DNA of 64,000 nucleotides from Pilatotrama ljubarskyi (GCA_022385805.1 MU277686.1:8249-72248); one strand, 5' to 3'. Positions 35,099-47,213 are shown, numbered from the stretch's first letter. Notes: generated by a model from the letters alone, not told the origin. Numbers and translations are program-made.

Positions 35099-35414
35099 AA
35101 CCACCGGACACGGTAATCTCACAAGAGAGGATGAACATCTGTAGCATGTACCGCCGCTATCTATTGCTTGCTCTGGGCCATTCAAGGCCGTTGTTTCGTG
35201 CTCTGCATTCTGCGGTTGCCTCCTTGACTTACGGTTTCGTGCATGTAATCTCCGCGTCCTGATGCGTACTGTCCACGAACGCCAAGACCTCACCCATTTA
35301 CCCGCTTGGTGCACTCCCAAACGCACTTATGAAGTAGATAGAGCTCCCCAGGAGGGACGCATGGATGCACATACAAAAATACATACAATATCGTATACTA
35401 CAGTCGCGGGCACT
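35099..35414. other. Convergent 3' region of MscS gene and RPB3
   Basis: 316 bp between two stop codons on opposite strands. No gene seen. Confidence 0.5.
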
Positions 35415-36996
35415 CTAGACGTTCCAACCGTTTTGCTGCTGAGACGGGCTGCCCCAGCCAGCGGCGGTCGGGCTACCCCATCCGCCTCCCGAACCGCTGC
35501 TGCTGCTTCCTGCGGGGGCTCCCCAGGCTGCCCCGCCTGTACCAGGGCTGCTACCCCAGCCACCTCCGGCGCCAGCACCGCGTGGTGAGGCTCCCCATCC
35601 GCCAACAGCGCCTCCGGCTGCAGCTCCCCCTGTGCGTATTGGGCTCCACGCCCCGGCACCAGGCGCACCCCATCCACCGCCCGCTGCTGGCTCAACACCG
35701 TTGGCGGGCCCACTGAGTGCCGCCCCACCGCCTTGGAAGCCGTCGGGCTCCGGTGGATCGCCTTTGAGGCCAAGAATGAGATTGGCGAGTTTTGTTTGTA
35801 ACTCTTGGAGGCCCTGGAAAAGACAGGGAAGTGTGAGCGCACGGTTGAGAGCAGCTAGAGAGAAGCACGCGAGGTACCTTCATTACCACCTCCTGCGGGC
35901 CCAGACTTCCGTCCGTCTCGACGTCGATGTAGAACTTGTCCGGTTTTGCATTGTAGTCGAAGGGTAGATCGTCTCTAGGCGGTTCCTCCTCCTTCGCGTT
36001 CTCGCTCATTGGCCACTCCGCCCGCGCATCGTACTCAAACCAGTATGATGTGTGCCGCAGCTTGTTATGCGGGTCATACTCGAAGCCGACCGCAGCACAT
36101 GGGGACCATTTTGCGTGCTCTTTCGCAATACCCTAAAGAGAGACGCGTTCGCTGTGTGATGGCGTACACAGGGAGTGGAAGGAACTGACCTTTTTCGCTA
36201 TACACCTTACCCGCAATTCCTGTCCCATGCGAATCTTGCAGATGAGGATAGGGGGGATAGCAGGGTCATCTGGTATTGTGATGAAGACAGCCGGTTGAGA
36301 GGTAAAGCAGCGCAACGTACCTTTCCCTACAGGGTGTCCAAAGTTCTCCACGCGCTTCGCAAGCTCCTCGCTCCCATCCGCATCCACGTCAAAGCTGCCG
36401 AACCCTGGTCGCGTCGTTGGGACGACCTCGAGCATGTTACTTGTGATGTCCATTGTGACGTCCCGGTCGTGGCATGCTACGTTGAGCACGAGTTCGATTG
36501 CACAATACTGACACCGCACTTCGCATGTGCAATCCTGGGACGAGGGAAGTTAGCTGTGTTGGTGATGTCGCGCAGGAGGGAAAGGGGCAGCATACCCGCG
36601 TATACCGCATAGCTTCATCACAGTTCGTGCTGACCAGAGGAATCATACCAAGTCGATGGGCGATGAACTCGTCGGGCAGCACCGTCGTGTTTGTCTCAAT
36701 CTCCACCATGTCAATGGCTGAACACCCACGCGTCCACCATTGCGACGTGAGTCCCATAGGTCGCTTACCCTTGCACGAGGACTATTGCTCACCGACAGTA
36801 GGAATATCCGCCATCATGACCCTCCTGAACGAGTTCGCGAACCTATACGATGCTCTGAAGTAAGCCCTGCTCACTGCGAGCGCAAGCGGCTGAGAGTTAC
36901 GCACGCAAGGTCGACATTCTGTAACGTGAAGTTGACCGAGTTTTTCTTCAGTTCGCGGATTCGAACGATGGGTTCTGCATCTCCAGAGTTTTGCAT
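35415..36996 (-). CDS. RPB3: RNA polymerase II subunit Rpb3 with a Gly/Trp-rich tail
   Basis: Alpha-like subunit that pairs with Rpb11 to seed polymerase II assembly. Seven exons: 36996-36905, 36854-36793, 36717-36596, 36534-36321, 36269-36190, 36132-35878, 35813-35415, giving 407 aa. Core signatures: [20 protein letters not shown] at the start, the [15 protein letters not shown] dimerisation segment, the zinc ligands of [10 protein letters not shown], and [11 protein letters not shown] before the last helix. Residues beyond about 300 form an added low-complexity tail of Gly, Ala, Ser and Pro with eight Trp, six in WG or GW context (GGGWGA, GGWGAS, GGWGSS, AAWGAP, GGWGSP, AGWGSP), ending NGWNV. 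Yeast Rpb3 is 318 aa and has no such tail. Confidence 0.94.
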
Positions 36997-37269
36997 ATCA
37001 GAGACGTAATAGATTGTGTTATAGATAGCAGGAGACAGAAGGGCAGCAGAGGGCAGCAGACAGCAGAGGTGAGCAAACGTCGTCGAGGTCGTAAACAAGC
37101 CCGGGACTGGAGTAAGCGCCCATTACTGTGGCGTAAGCAGCGTCCCAGGATGGCAACTCTAGTGTTCACGCCGACTCTCACGCTCGCAGCTTTATGAAGG
37201 CTACCAAGTTCCCAAGACTCCATGAAATTCAGGACAGAAGCAATGCAACATCATATGTTGTCCAAGTAC

Positions 37270-39360
37270 CTAGAGGCTGTCGAGGAAAGCCGTGACGTCC
37301 CGGAGAGAAGCACCACCCTCGTCCCATTCGTGAATGACGCGCTCCCGTAGCGCAAGCAGTCTCTCTCGCTTCTTCGCCCCGTCCTCACCAAACGCCTTCA
37401 GGAGCACGTCGCGCACCTCTTCCTTAAGAGCCTCGATTGTCCCAACAGGTACCCTCCCATTCCGATAGATGGGTTTAAGGCCGGCGCCGGTGCGGACCTC
37501 GATCAGTTCGTACGCAATCTGGAGAGTCTCGGACATGTGAATGGCGTTGAGAGGTTGATCCGCGAGGAATGGCCACAATATCCTACAGCAGATGCTCAGA
37601 AAAGAGTCATACAGTCCAAGCGGGTACAACTCACTGAGGCACGCCGGCACTGACCGCTTCCATTACACCGTTGTGGCCTCCATGAGCGATGAACCAGCCC
37701 GTGGCCTAGAACGGTGGCTGGTGAGCTAAGCCTCGTTCATGACACAACAGCGCGTACTGGATGGTCGAGAATCAATTGTTGAGGTGTCCATGCGGAGATG
37801 ACGCCCTTCCCGTAAGCCTTCACTTTCGCTCTCACATCGTCAGGGACGACGGCGAGCGGTGAAGCGTGACTGAGAATCTGAAATGGATATTTTCAGCCGT
37901 CTCCTTGTACCTTCACCAGCCGGACGACCTACGAATGGGATATCCAGTTCCATGACGACATCCAAAACAGCCCACATCTTCTCTGGGGTCTTCACCGGCC
38001 AAAATATGGAGCCGAAAGATATCTGAACGAATGAAAATGGTCGTTTGTGGGGTATTGGCTTATTCTGAACGTGCTAACTCACGTAGAGGAGAGACCTCTC
38101 GCCTGAGGTCCTCAGAGCAGAGTCAAGGAGTGCCTGTATTTCTTCTGCGCCCTGCGCCAGCCTCTTTTCATGCGTGGCAGCCTGACTACTGGAGGGGAGA
38201 AGAGGCCCGCACAGATAAGCGGGACGAGACGTTTCCCCGTACCAAGCTTTGACAGCTGCGACAGCCTCCGGCTCAAAGGGCTCGGCGGTGAATAGAAAGA
38301 CGCCGTCGCTAGCCTCGAAAGTCCTGCAAGATCAATCGATACGTGAGCGGTGCTTTGACTGCGGACAGCCAGTTATGCTGACTCATGGACCCTAGGGAAT
38401 ATGTCCGCAACGACTTCGAGCGACATAGGGAACTGGAGGGGAGCGTGAGTAGCAATACTGGACAGGTGGACGGTAGAATACCTACATCCTGCGGGAAGTA
38501 CTCGTAGTCGTACATGGGGGCGAATGCAGGGATCTGCACGACATCTCCCTTTCCTCCCCAAGACATCTTGGGGGAAAAATGCCGATCGTCAATGGTAGAT
38601 CAAGGGACCTGAGGTGTACATACCTCCCCGGCGACTTCAAGATACGGGCGACCTGAGCGGCGTGCTTCTTCCTCCACTTTGAGTCGGATGTTTCCTCGCC
38701 CGCCCAGCTTCTCGGGCGCCCAGGAGTAGAACATTTCATAGGTGAGTGCGCAATGCCATGTGTAAACCTTCACCGTGTCGCCACTGACAGCTTTGATGGA
38801 CTGAAAAGGGTGAACAGCGAAGAGCTGCATGCTGTTTTAGCACGATCTCCCGCATAGAGTAATCGTCGGACTACGCACGTCTATCGTGATTGCCTGCGGC
38901 TTCGGCCACGGATTATGCAGCGTCTTGGTCTTCTGGCAGGTGACGGATTGCCCAGCTACGAGGCCCCGCCATATCACGGTGAAGTTCTCATCGCTCTCCG
39001 CAGACCGTAGGAATTGTGCGGGGCCGACGGAGATGACTCTGTCGTACGCGGTAGCTCAGCTCGAGGGACCTGAGCTCCCGGACATAGACGACCCGAACTT
39101 ACCTGATTCTATCAGCATACTCTTTCTCGCTTGGTTCGAAGCAACGTGCGACCTCGTTCTTGACGCGCTCAAAGAAGTCGTGATGAGTTAGCAACGTCGC
39201 GTGAACGGGACGAAGCTTCACGAAGCGTGCGAGGAGGATGGATAGAGGGCGTGCATGTCCTAACAGCAGGAGTGCCACGTTAGCTACTACTGCCTGCGAT
39301 AAACGAGAGGTCAAACGTACCCCATGCCTGGTAAGTGAGGCCCACGACGTGCTTTTCCAT
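37270..39360 (-). CDS. UDP-glycosyltransferase (GT1 family), copy 1
   Basis: Transfers sugar from a UDP-sugar to a small acceptor, probably sterol, phenolic or another secondary metabolite. Eleven exons, all in phase (39360-39321, 39259-39103, 39038-38879, 38824-38624, 38566-38486, 38432-38383, 38323-38083, 38022-37933, 37877-37758, 37705-37635, 37582-37270), give 507 aa. The catalytic-base histidine is His15 in GHARP. The donor-binding PSPG-like segment reads WTPQQLILDHP, then HGGHNGVMEA from His388, then WPFLADQPLNA. No signal peptide or membrane anchor, so cytosolic. It is a paralogue of the gene at 42.9-45.0 kb, with the same exon pattern; the two flank an S53 peptidase. Acceptor unknown. 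Confidence 0.92.
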
Positions 39361-39421
39361 TTGCTGCTAGACGGCTCGTCCTTCTTGATATGACTGGTGG
39401 CTTAGGCTGAGAGCCACGTTC

Positions 39422-39428
39422 TTATATA
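39422..39428 (-). promoter_or_regulatory. TATA box of UGT copy 1
   Basis: Minus-strand TATATAA, 62-68 bases before the ATG at 39360. The position matches those of the two neighbouring accessory genes. Confidence 0.6.
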
Positions 39429-40595
39429 CTGTAGGGTGAGGAGGCGCCTTCCGGAAAAGAATTTCCCCTATGGTGACTGCTTTCAAGATGCCCTGGGAAT
39501 ATGTCGCGTCTGTATTAGTCGCGTACAGAGGCTGATTAAGGAATGCCCTCACTCATTCCCACCACGTAACTAGGTTGAGTCGTAGGCAGGCACTGTCACC
39601 ACGCGCGCAGTCATTACGAGACCTACTATGCGGACTCCCTGATAATCGATGCATACTCAGCTTGTCTGGCTGTGAGGTGCGGCACTTTAACGCCTGTGTG
39701 CCACTATGCAGCGCGAGAGGTACGCAACACTCCGCTACATCTCACATTATCAGATGTTGCTCTTCCCCATGAGTCAGACCGAGTATCGCTTCACTCACCT
39801 TTCAAGATGGATGAACGCCCATGACACACGTGGACTATCGCTCTTAGGCTGATTGACCGCTAAACATTTTCACGGAGAAACGGTAGCGATAGCCTGTACA
39901 TATTAGGACGGAAGTCATATACGATACTCGTCATAGTGGGAAAGCGGTTACTGCACTTTAGGCGCGCCGAGTGCGTCGGCAAATGCCGACTGCGTTCTGG
40001 CATAGGACGAGTGCCATGGCACGGACCCACTTGACCTTCATCCTCCTCCTGCTGTCTACCCATCTCCCGTGAACAGGACAGGCCGCTGCAAGCTGAAGAA
40101 AAGATGAACTACATCCGGTGTTTGCCCCCCGCCGGCTCTAGGATACCATATTTGACGCCTGTGTAGCACCTCATGAGACGAAGCCTCTAGGTACATTCCG
40201 ACAATTCCGTGAGTACTCTGCCAGTACTAGTTCCAGCATTGGCAGTGAATACCAACCCGGAAGAGAAGCGCCTCGTGCGTACCTCTCTGGTAACGTGGAC
40301 TGACAGAGGGACCGGAGTTTGCTTGCACCTGCGCGTTCGATGCTCCCTTGTGAGGACAGCTTTCGTACCTGTGACGTTGTAGGGACGAATTTACGGTAGG
40401 TCCACAACACTCTTACAGGTACGTCGGCCACCATCTGTCGTTCAAACTGTCCCACTCTGTATTGGTATGCTTCCGGCTGACAGGCTTGCTCATGGGTCCT
40501 CTTTCTACCTGCTTATCCGGTGCACCTCGACCTCCGGTGCACAAGTATGGTTTTTACAGCTAATTTCAATTCTCCGTTGCTCGCTGCCTCTGGAG
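39429..40595. other. Divergent intergenic region of UGT copy 1 and the S53 peptidase
   Basis: About 1.2 kb between the two TATA boxes, AT-richer than the flanking genes. No coding region seen. Likely the regulatory region for both divergent genes. Confidence 0.5.
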
Positions 40596-40602
40596 TATAA
40601 AT
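40596..40602 (+). promoter_or_regulatory. TATA box of the S53 peptidase gene
   Basis: TATAAAT, 64 bases before the ATG at 40660. It supports that ATG rather than the in-frame ATG at 40467, which lies upstream of the TATA box. Confidence 0.65.
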
Positions 40603-40659
40603 CCCATGCACGTCCTCAGCATGTTTTTATAGCCAGGCACGCTTTGAACCTCCAACGCC

Positions 40660-42748
40660 ATGCTCTACACCAGCTTCACTTTTGCTTCTCTCTTTTCGCA
40701 TTCAACTATGGGAAGCCGCTCACGCGCTCGTACAATATCCATGAATTTAGGGCCTCTGTCCCGACGGCCTTCGTACGCACAGGCCCTGCCACCCCCAATT
40801 CCACACTGAGTCTGCAACTTGCACTCGTGCCAAGTAATCTCACCGGCTTGCACAAGACCCTACATGATGTCAGTGACCCAGCAAGTCCGCTCTACGGTCA
40901 GCACCTCAGTAAGCAGGAGGTGAGTCTCGAATGCTCTCTACACTCGAACATTCTACTGAGACTGCGTAGGCTGCAAGCTTTGTAGCTCCGAAGCCGGAGA
41001 GCCTCGTAGCGGTGAATGCTTGGCTTGCTGAGCACGGCATCGAAGCCACAGCCATTACCCCGGCTGGCGACTGGCTCAGCTTCTCCACCTCCGTCGAGAC
41101 CGCCGCGCAGCTGTTGAATGCGGAGTTCTCCCGGTTCGTCCACCAGAAGACTGGGAAGACGTCCATCCGCACTCTCTCATATTCCATTCCCGCCGACCTG
41201 AAGGATCATGTTGACCTCGTCCATCCGACTATCTCGTAAGGACTCGTCTAGCGCTAGTAAGACAAGGCCTTACATGCTGCCTAGATTCTTCGAGCCGAGG
41301 TCTGCAACTCCGGTCTTACAGGCGGCCAGATTGTCGACAGAGAAGCGAGCTGCCCCAGCGGGCACTGCTACTGTGCCCGCCGCTTGTGCGAGCCCGACTC
41401 CCATCAGGCCCCAGTGCCTCCAGGAGTTGTATGGCATACCTTCCGCTCTCGCCAAGAGTCGGTCCAATCATCTCGCGGTTGTCGGCTACAATAACAACCC
41501 CGCAAATTTGGCGGATCTCCGTGTAAGTACCTCCCGAGCCATTCTCTCGAGCGCAGGATGTCTGACGGAGCGATCTCTAGACATTCCTCACCGACATTAG
41601 ACCGGACCTCAACCCGAGCACCACATTCACGCTGTTCACCGTCGACGGCGGCTCCAACCCGCAGAACGCGAGTTTATCCACTGGAGAAACTGTTGAGTCC
41701 ATGAATGAGTCCAGACAGGAGTCTCGTCTTATGCCCCTCCATCCCACCTAGAATTTCGATACCCAATACACGGTTGGTCTCGCGTCGGGCGTTCCAATCG
41801 ACTTCATCGCTGTCGCCCCGGAATCGGGACATGACCCCTGGCTCGATACTGCGACGTTCCTCCTCAACGAGGAGTCGCCGCCCCATGTTGTGACCACGAG
41901 CTATGCCGAGGCAGAAGACAACGTCTCCCGAACTTACGCCATGTAGGACCATTGTTAGTTACTTAGCGCACTCTGATGGCTGATTTCATGCCCTCAGGAA
42001 CATCTGTAACAACCTATACGCCCAACTGGGAGCCCGTGGAACGTCGTTGCTCTTCGCGTCTGGGGACGGAGGCGTCGGACATGGCGACTGCACAACCTTC
42101 GTCCCCACTTTCCCGAACCACTGCCCCTTGTGAGTCATCCGTCACTCTCATCGCGCCACGCGTTGACCAATCCGTCTTCGCTACGGCAGCGTCACGTCCG
42201 TCGGCGCCACCACCGGGTTCGCTCCCGAAACCGCGGCCTCCTTCTCCTCCGGCGGCTTCTCCAACTACTTTGCTCGGCCGGGGTACCAGAACGCGTCCGT
42301 CCTCAACTACCTCTCCGCCCTCGGCAGCGCCGAGTACGCGGGGCTGTACAACCGCACCGGCCGCGGGTTCCCCGACGTGTCCGCCCAGGGCGTGAAGGTC
42401 GAGTACATCCTGCAAGGCACCAAGTTCCTGTTCTCTGGCACGAGCTGCGCGAGCCCGATCTTCGCGAGCGTGGTCGCGCTACTCAACGACGAGCGGATCA
42501 CTGCCGGAAAGTCCCCGTTGGGGTTCTTGAACATGCTGTTGTATGGCTCGGCTTCTTCGGCGTTCACGGATGTTACTACGGGAAACAATCCGGGCTGCGG
42601 GACCGACGGTTTCCCGGCGAAGGCTGGGTGGGATCCTGTGAGTGCTTTCGCAGGAACTGCTCGACCGGTATGAATACATCTGACAATGCTGCAGGTTACT
42701 GGCCTGGGCACTCCCAACTTCGCCAAGCTCAAGGCTGCCCTTGGATAA
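40660..42748 (+). pseudogene. Sedolisin-family peptidase (S53, tripeptidyl-peptidase type), frameshifted at the N-terminus
   Basis: Secreted acidic serine-carboxyl peptidase by family. The prodomain (kumamolisin type; IHEFRASVP.. then LYGQHLSK) and the catalytic domain are in frame across eight exons. Catalytic residues are intact: Glu and Asp of GET-NFD (ExxxD, split by an intron), Asp of SGDGG and Ser of SGTSCASP. The Ca-site region near the end (GWDP, GLGTPNF) is also present. The expected signal peptide starts at the ATG 40660 (MLYTSFTFASLF..), 64 bases after a TATA box, but that frame is one base off the prodomain frame, with no room for an intron. As written no secreted protein results. 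A one-base deletion, a base-call error or non-standard initiation could explain this. The rest is lesion-free, so the damage is recent or artefactual. Confidence 0.8.
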
Positions 42749-42893
42749 GACAGTCGCTGAGTAGAACGCGGAACATGACATGATGATACAGGGTTTATAA
42801 TACTCACTCGGAATGTACGAGCGGGGGTGGGGTGGTCTTGTAGCAATATAGGTCGTTAAACGACCTGAGGCAGCGAGCATGCGTGCGCCTCCT

Positions 42894-44977
42894 TCAGAGG
42901 CCGTCCAAGAACGCGGTTGCATCTCTGAGAGCGGCTCCGCCCTCCTCCCACTCCCGCAAGACGGACTCGGTGAGCTTCTGCAACCTCTCGCGCTTCTCCG
43001 CTCCGTCCTGCCCATACGCCTTCGTGAGCACCTCGCGCGCCTCGCTCTTCAGCACGTCGATCGTGCCCGCGGGCTTGCGGCCGTTGCGGTAGATGGGGTG
43101 CAGCCCGTGCCCCGTGCGCACTTCGATGAGCTCGTATCCCACTTGGAGCTGCTCGGATATGTGGATAGCATTGACCGGCTGGTCGCCGCCGAACGGCCAG
43201 AGGATCCTGAGCGTGGGCAGGTCAGTCGCAGTGATGTTGAAACGTAGGAACATAACATACAAGGGTACGCCTGCAGCGACGGACTCGATGACGCTGTTTT
43301 GGCCGCCATGAGAGAGGAACCAACCGGTCACCTACAGAGGTCTCAGCGAGGTCAGGGCAGAAAAACGAAGGAGTATGCGCTTACGGGGTGTTCGAGGACC
43401 GTCTGCTGCGGTGACCACGATGACAAGAAGCCCTTCCCATATGCTTGCACCTTCGCCTTGACGTCCTCGGGAACGACGGCTTTCGGCGACGCATGGCTGA
43501 GTAGCTGTACGCACAAGCAACTGTGTTAGGCGCGGAGGAGACTGGAGAAAGATCGTTCAGACTCACGAATGGTATGTTCAGTTCCATAACGACGTCGAGG
43601 AACGCCCAGACTTTCTCTGGGCTCTTCGGCCAGAACAGGGAGCCGAAGGACATCTGCAGCGAACGAGCTCTAGAAGGCTCCAGAGCAGCGCAATGAACAG
43701 ACATACGTAGAGCAGCGAACGCTCCCCGGCGGTCTTCAGTGTCTTATCCAAGAACTCTTGGATCTCCGCGGAGACCTTGGACTGCTTCTTCTCGTTCTCG
43801 GCCGCCGTTGCCGTTTGTGGCGGTAGAAGAGGGCCGCATACATACACCTGACGAGACGTCTCCGCATACCACTGCCTGACAGCTGCGACTGCGTCCGGTT
43901 CGTACGACTGCGGGGACATGAGGAACGTCCCGTCACAGGATTCCAGGGCTCTCACGAGTACGTCAACTCAGGCCTACTGTATCAGGATGTCGAGGGCGAC
44001 TTACTCGTAGATCCGCGGGAGCAGCTTCGCTCCCACTTCCCGCGGGAGATCAAACTGTCGTCTGTGATCAGGTCTCATGCTTTGTCGCAGCTTATGAAGC
44101 CGCTCACCTCTTGCGGATAGTATTCGTAGTCATACATGGGCGGCAGACTCGGGACTTTGACCACTTCGCCTTTCGGAATCAGTGACATCTGGATTTGGTG
44201 CCACAGTCCTGAGAGAACGGCAAGAGATGACTGTAGAGCCATGCACACCTCGATGGCGATTTCTTCAAACGAGCGGCCCGTCCGCTTGGCCTCCTCCTCA
44301 GCTTTGAGACGGATGTTCCCCCTTCCGCCTAACTGCTCGGGACCAAAGAGGTAAAATATGCCCATCGCGGCCCCGGACATCCACGAGTATATCTTCACCG
44401 AGTTCCCGCTCAGTGCCCTGATAGTATGGATGGGGCCGATCGCGAAGTACTGTGAATATCGCGTCAGTATTCCAGCATTCCGAGGCGCGCGCACTCGGAC
44501 GGGTGATCACGCACGTCCAAGATGACTGCCTGCGGCTTGGACAGCGAGGAGAAGCGCGTCCCGGTCTTTCCGCAGACGATCTCTTCTTCTGCACATAGCT
44601 TCTCCCAGGTCGCTTTGAGTGTTTCATCAACGGAATTGAAACCAGCGGCGCCTGCAGAGTCCCCGAGGGAAACCACCCTGCATGAGAGATTGGTGAACTG
44701 CCAATTCGGAAATGACTGACCTAAGTCTGCTGGCGGGCTGGTCTTCGCCAGGGGCGAAGCTCCGTGAGAGCTCGGAAGTAGCGCGATCCAGAAGGGAATC
44801 CGGGACGAGGAAAGTAACGTAGACCTCGCGCAGCTTCACGAAGCGAGCACAGAGGTGGATGAGGGGACGTGCATGGCCTAGGAGAACCTTTAGCGCTAGA
44901 AACAAGCAATGGCAATCGTAACGCTTACCCCAAGACTGGTATGTGAAAGCGACGACGTGTTTCTGCGTGGCGGACAT
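42894..44977 (-). CDS. UDP-glycosyltransferase (GT1 family), copy 2
   Basis: Paralogue of the gene at 37.3-39.4 kb, on the same strand, with matching intron positions, about 500 aa and no frame lesion at any junction I checked. ATG at 44977 (MSATQKHVVAF); His18 of GHARP is the likely catalytic base. The donor-sugar segment reads WSPQQTVLEHP, HGGQNSVIES, WPFGGDQPVNA. Differences from copy 1 cluster in the N-terminal acceptor half, so substrates may differ. No signal peptide or anchor. The S53 peptidase gene converges on it with only 145 bp between stops. Exon ends were read from splice sites but not all positions are listed here. Confidence 0.92.
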
Positions 44978-45043
44978 GAGTGTACTATGTTGCTGCTTCG
45001 GTCACCTTGGGTTGATCGAGGAGCAGCAACCCTGACTGCAGTG

Positions 45044-45051
45044 TATATATA
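45044..45051 (-). promoter_or_regulatory. TATA box of UGT copy 2
   Basis: TATATATA, 67-74 bases before the ATG at 44977, the same spacing as in the paralogue. Confidence 0.6.
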
Positions 45052-46079
45052 TGTAGGTTAAGCACGTCATTTCCCCGACCTTGCGTCCCCGGAGGGCAAC
45101 GATGGTGAGAGCCCGAACGTACACGCATGCAGCCGGCATTGATATAGAAGACTTGGTATGACGGAGACAGTCGGCAAGAGTCGCTGCAGCATTCCGTCAA
45201 GGAGCGGAATGGCTTGATCATGTATGCATGACGTTGAAGTTCGGCATCACCACTGGCAGGATACGACAGGGTCTGCGCTGATTCTTTCCCTTGCACTCAT
45301 CTCCTGCATGAGAATACATGAAGACAGATTTATCGATCCGCAGGAAAGTCGTCGTGTAAGGCACCAGTCACCAAAGCTAAGGCCTAGGGGAATCAGAGCT
45401 GCGCTCCGAGGGATGTCGGCCGGCACGCCGCGCCTCACAGGCATCATGGACTCCTATCATAACAGGAGCAAACAATGGCCCGCATGACCTCTCCCTTGGG
45501 CAACACCTGTGTACGTACAGCGTAGTACGGGCAAGAGCAAGGAGATTCGCAGCAAGTACTCGCACCACAGCTCTTCGAACTCGCCACAGCGTCCGAGGCT
45601 AGAAAGTCGTCCATACGTTCATGTTCCCATTCAGACCGTCCGCTCATTCATCGCGCCACACCTCGTATAGAACACCCCTCAAATTAATCGCTGCTCCAGT
45701 AAGTAGGAACAGATGTAATAGTAGGTACAGTATCATCGTCCCAGGCTTTCCCTGCCCTGTCTGCATTCTGGCGAGCGTACGGTGAGTGTGCGCGGACATA
45801 TCTACTGCAAAAGTCTGTATGCCATCGCTCGCCGTCTGTCCCCGAGGCTGCGCTACGTCTCTGGCTTGCAGCTGCTTACCTCCGATGCATCTCGCTCTCA
45901 AACTGACGAGAATCAACTTGAATGCGCATAATAGTAATAGGCATGTCATTTTTGGGGCGCCCGCCGCGCTGTGCACCACGACGAGCAAGGTAGTATTGGA
46001 CTTGGACGCATCTTAGCTTCGGCATCGCGCCCAGTAGCGTTCGCTCGACGGTACTACCCTGTCAGAGGCCCAGTCATAC
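45052..46079. other. Intergenic, nothing certain
   Basis: About 1 kb. A 114-codon minus-strand open frame (45644-45988) has two hydrophobic stretches but no family motif or splice context, and is not called. Confidence 0.5.
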
Positions 46080-46594
46080 ATGCGCCTTCCATTGGTCTGG
46101 AGAGGCATGGCAGGTCTCCATGACACGATTGTCGAGGTTAGCACTTCTGTCAGCCGGTCGTACGACCAGTATCTCACCAAATGGGAAGAGGCAAGTCCAT
46201 CCACTCACCATCCGTCCATTACTGCTGACTATGCTTTGCCTTAGCTTCTCGCTAACTGCCAGCATAGCCAGTGCTTGTACTCACCGGATAGCGCGGCATA
46301 GAAAGATACGAGCAACCCGGTGTGCGGGATGAACGGGTTCCTTGGGACTACAGGCTGGAATCTGGTCGGTGCTTATGGGTCCAGATAGGCAGTATTGCTA
46401 TCGTTCAGTCACGGCTCTTTTTCTCCAGGCGTCGCTTCGGAACTGCGAACTTCGAAAGGCCTCGAGTCGCTGCTGAGCTCTCAAGGGATGTCGCGGCAGA
46501 AATTGAAGCCTTTCAAGGACTTGAACAGCTCGAGCAAGAACGGCCGGCCGTGTTGTACTTACGAGTACAAGGTACAGCATTGCAAGCATTATGA
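46080..46594 (+). pseudogene. Decayed gene of unknown function with a GC-AG intron
   Basis: Three coding stretches (46080-46190, 46245-46378, 46429-46594) join in phase through two short introns. They read like a soluble protein: HDTIVEVSTSVSRSYDQYL, then CGMNGFLGTTGWNLVGAYG, then RPRVAAELSRDVAAEIEAFQ. The first intron (54 bp) has a strong GC-type donor (GAG|GCAAGT) and a good acceptor. An in-frame TAG at 46299-46301 breaks the second exon, and upstream of the ATG the frame soon meets another TAG. No family recognised. It could also be chance, since no motif supports it. Confidence 0.35.
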
Positions 46595-47213
46595 TGACAG
46601 ACGTTGGGGTGTTCGGCCGCTTCGGATTTGGAAACAAGAGTCGTAGTAGTAGGAAGTGTAACCTGAGCATAGGTCATTAATGCCTGCTATATGAATGAAA
46701 CGGAATTGCTACTATATGACTAGGCGAAAGACAAGACATGAATGAACCGACCGTAGCAGGTGCGAACGGTACAGTACGGAAAAGCCGTCCATGGCCAAAG
46801 GACTCGTCAAGCGCAGAGAACAGAGAACAGATCGATTAGAACCGACTACGTTACATATTGCAACTCAGGTAGTAGGATAAGAATCCGCCACCTCGTCGGC
46901 CCGTGGAAATAAGAAGCGGCATAAGGTGCGGGATAAGCGGAGTTTGAACTATTGCAACAGATGGGCTAAGTATGCAGGGAGCACGAGAGAGGCAGTCGGG
47001 GAGGGCGGGGGTGAGCGAGGGAACGCATTTGTGTACAATGGGCGCTTATCGAAGGTGCCGCGTGCTTGCGTGCGCGGTGAACATCTCGGATCGGCGTTCT
47101 TCCCACTCCTTCATTCCCTCCACCACCCGCTACACCGTCTCAACCTCTTCGGACTACATTTGACGGCGCCGAAAGACAAGAGGAGCTAAGGAACGCCAAA
47201 CGTTCTTGATTTT
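46595..47213. other. Intergenic, upstream of the LETM1-family gene
   Basis: About 620 bp with no gene, repeat or RNA seen. Confidence 0.5.

Noticed and set aside
40467..40659. Upstream ATG in frame with the S53 prodomain
   Set aside because: It lies before the TATA box and would give a non-secretory, non-conserved leader for a secreted peptidase.
45644..45988. 114-codon minus-strand frame with hydrophobic stretches
   Set aside because: No family motif, no splice context and no promoter support.
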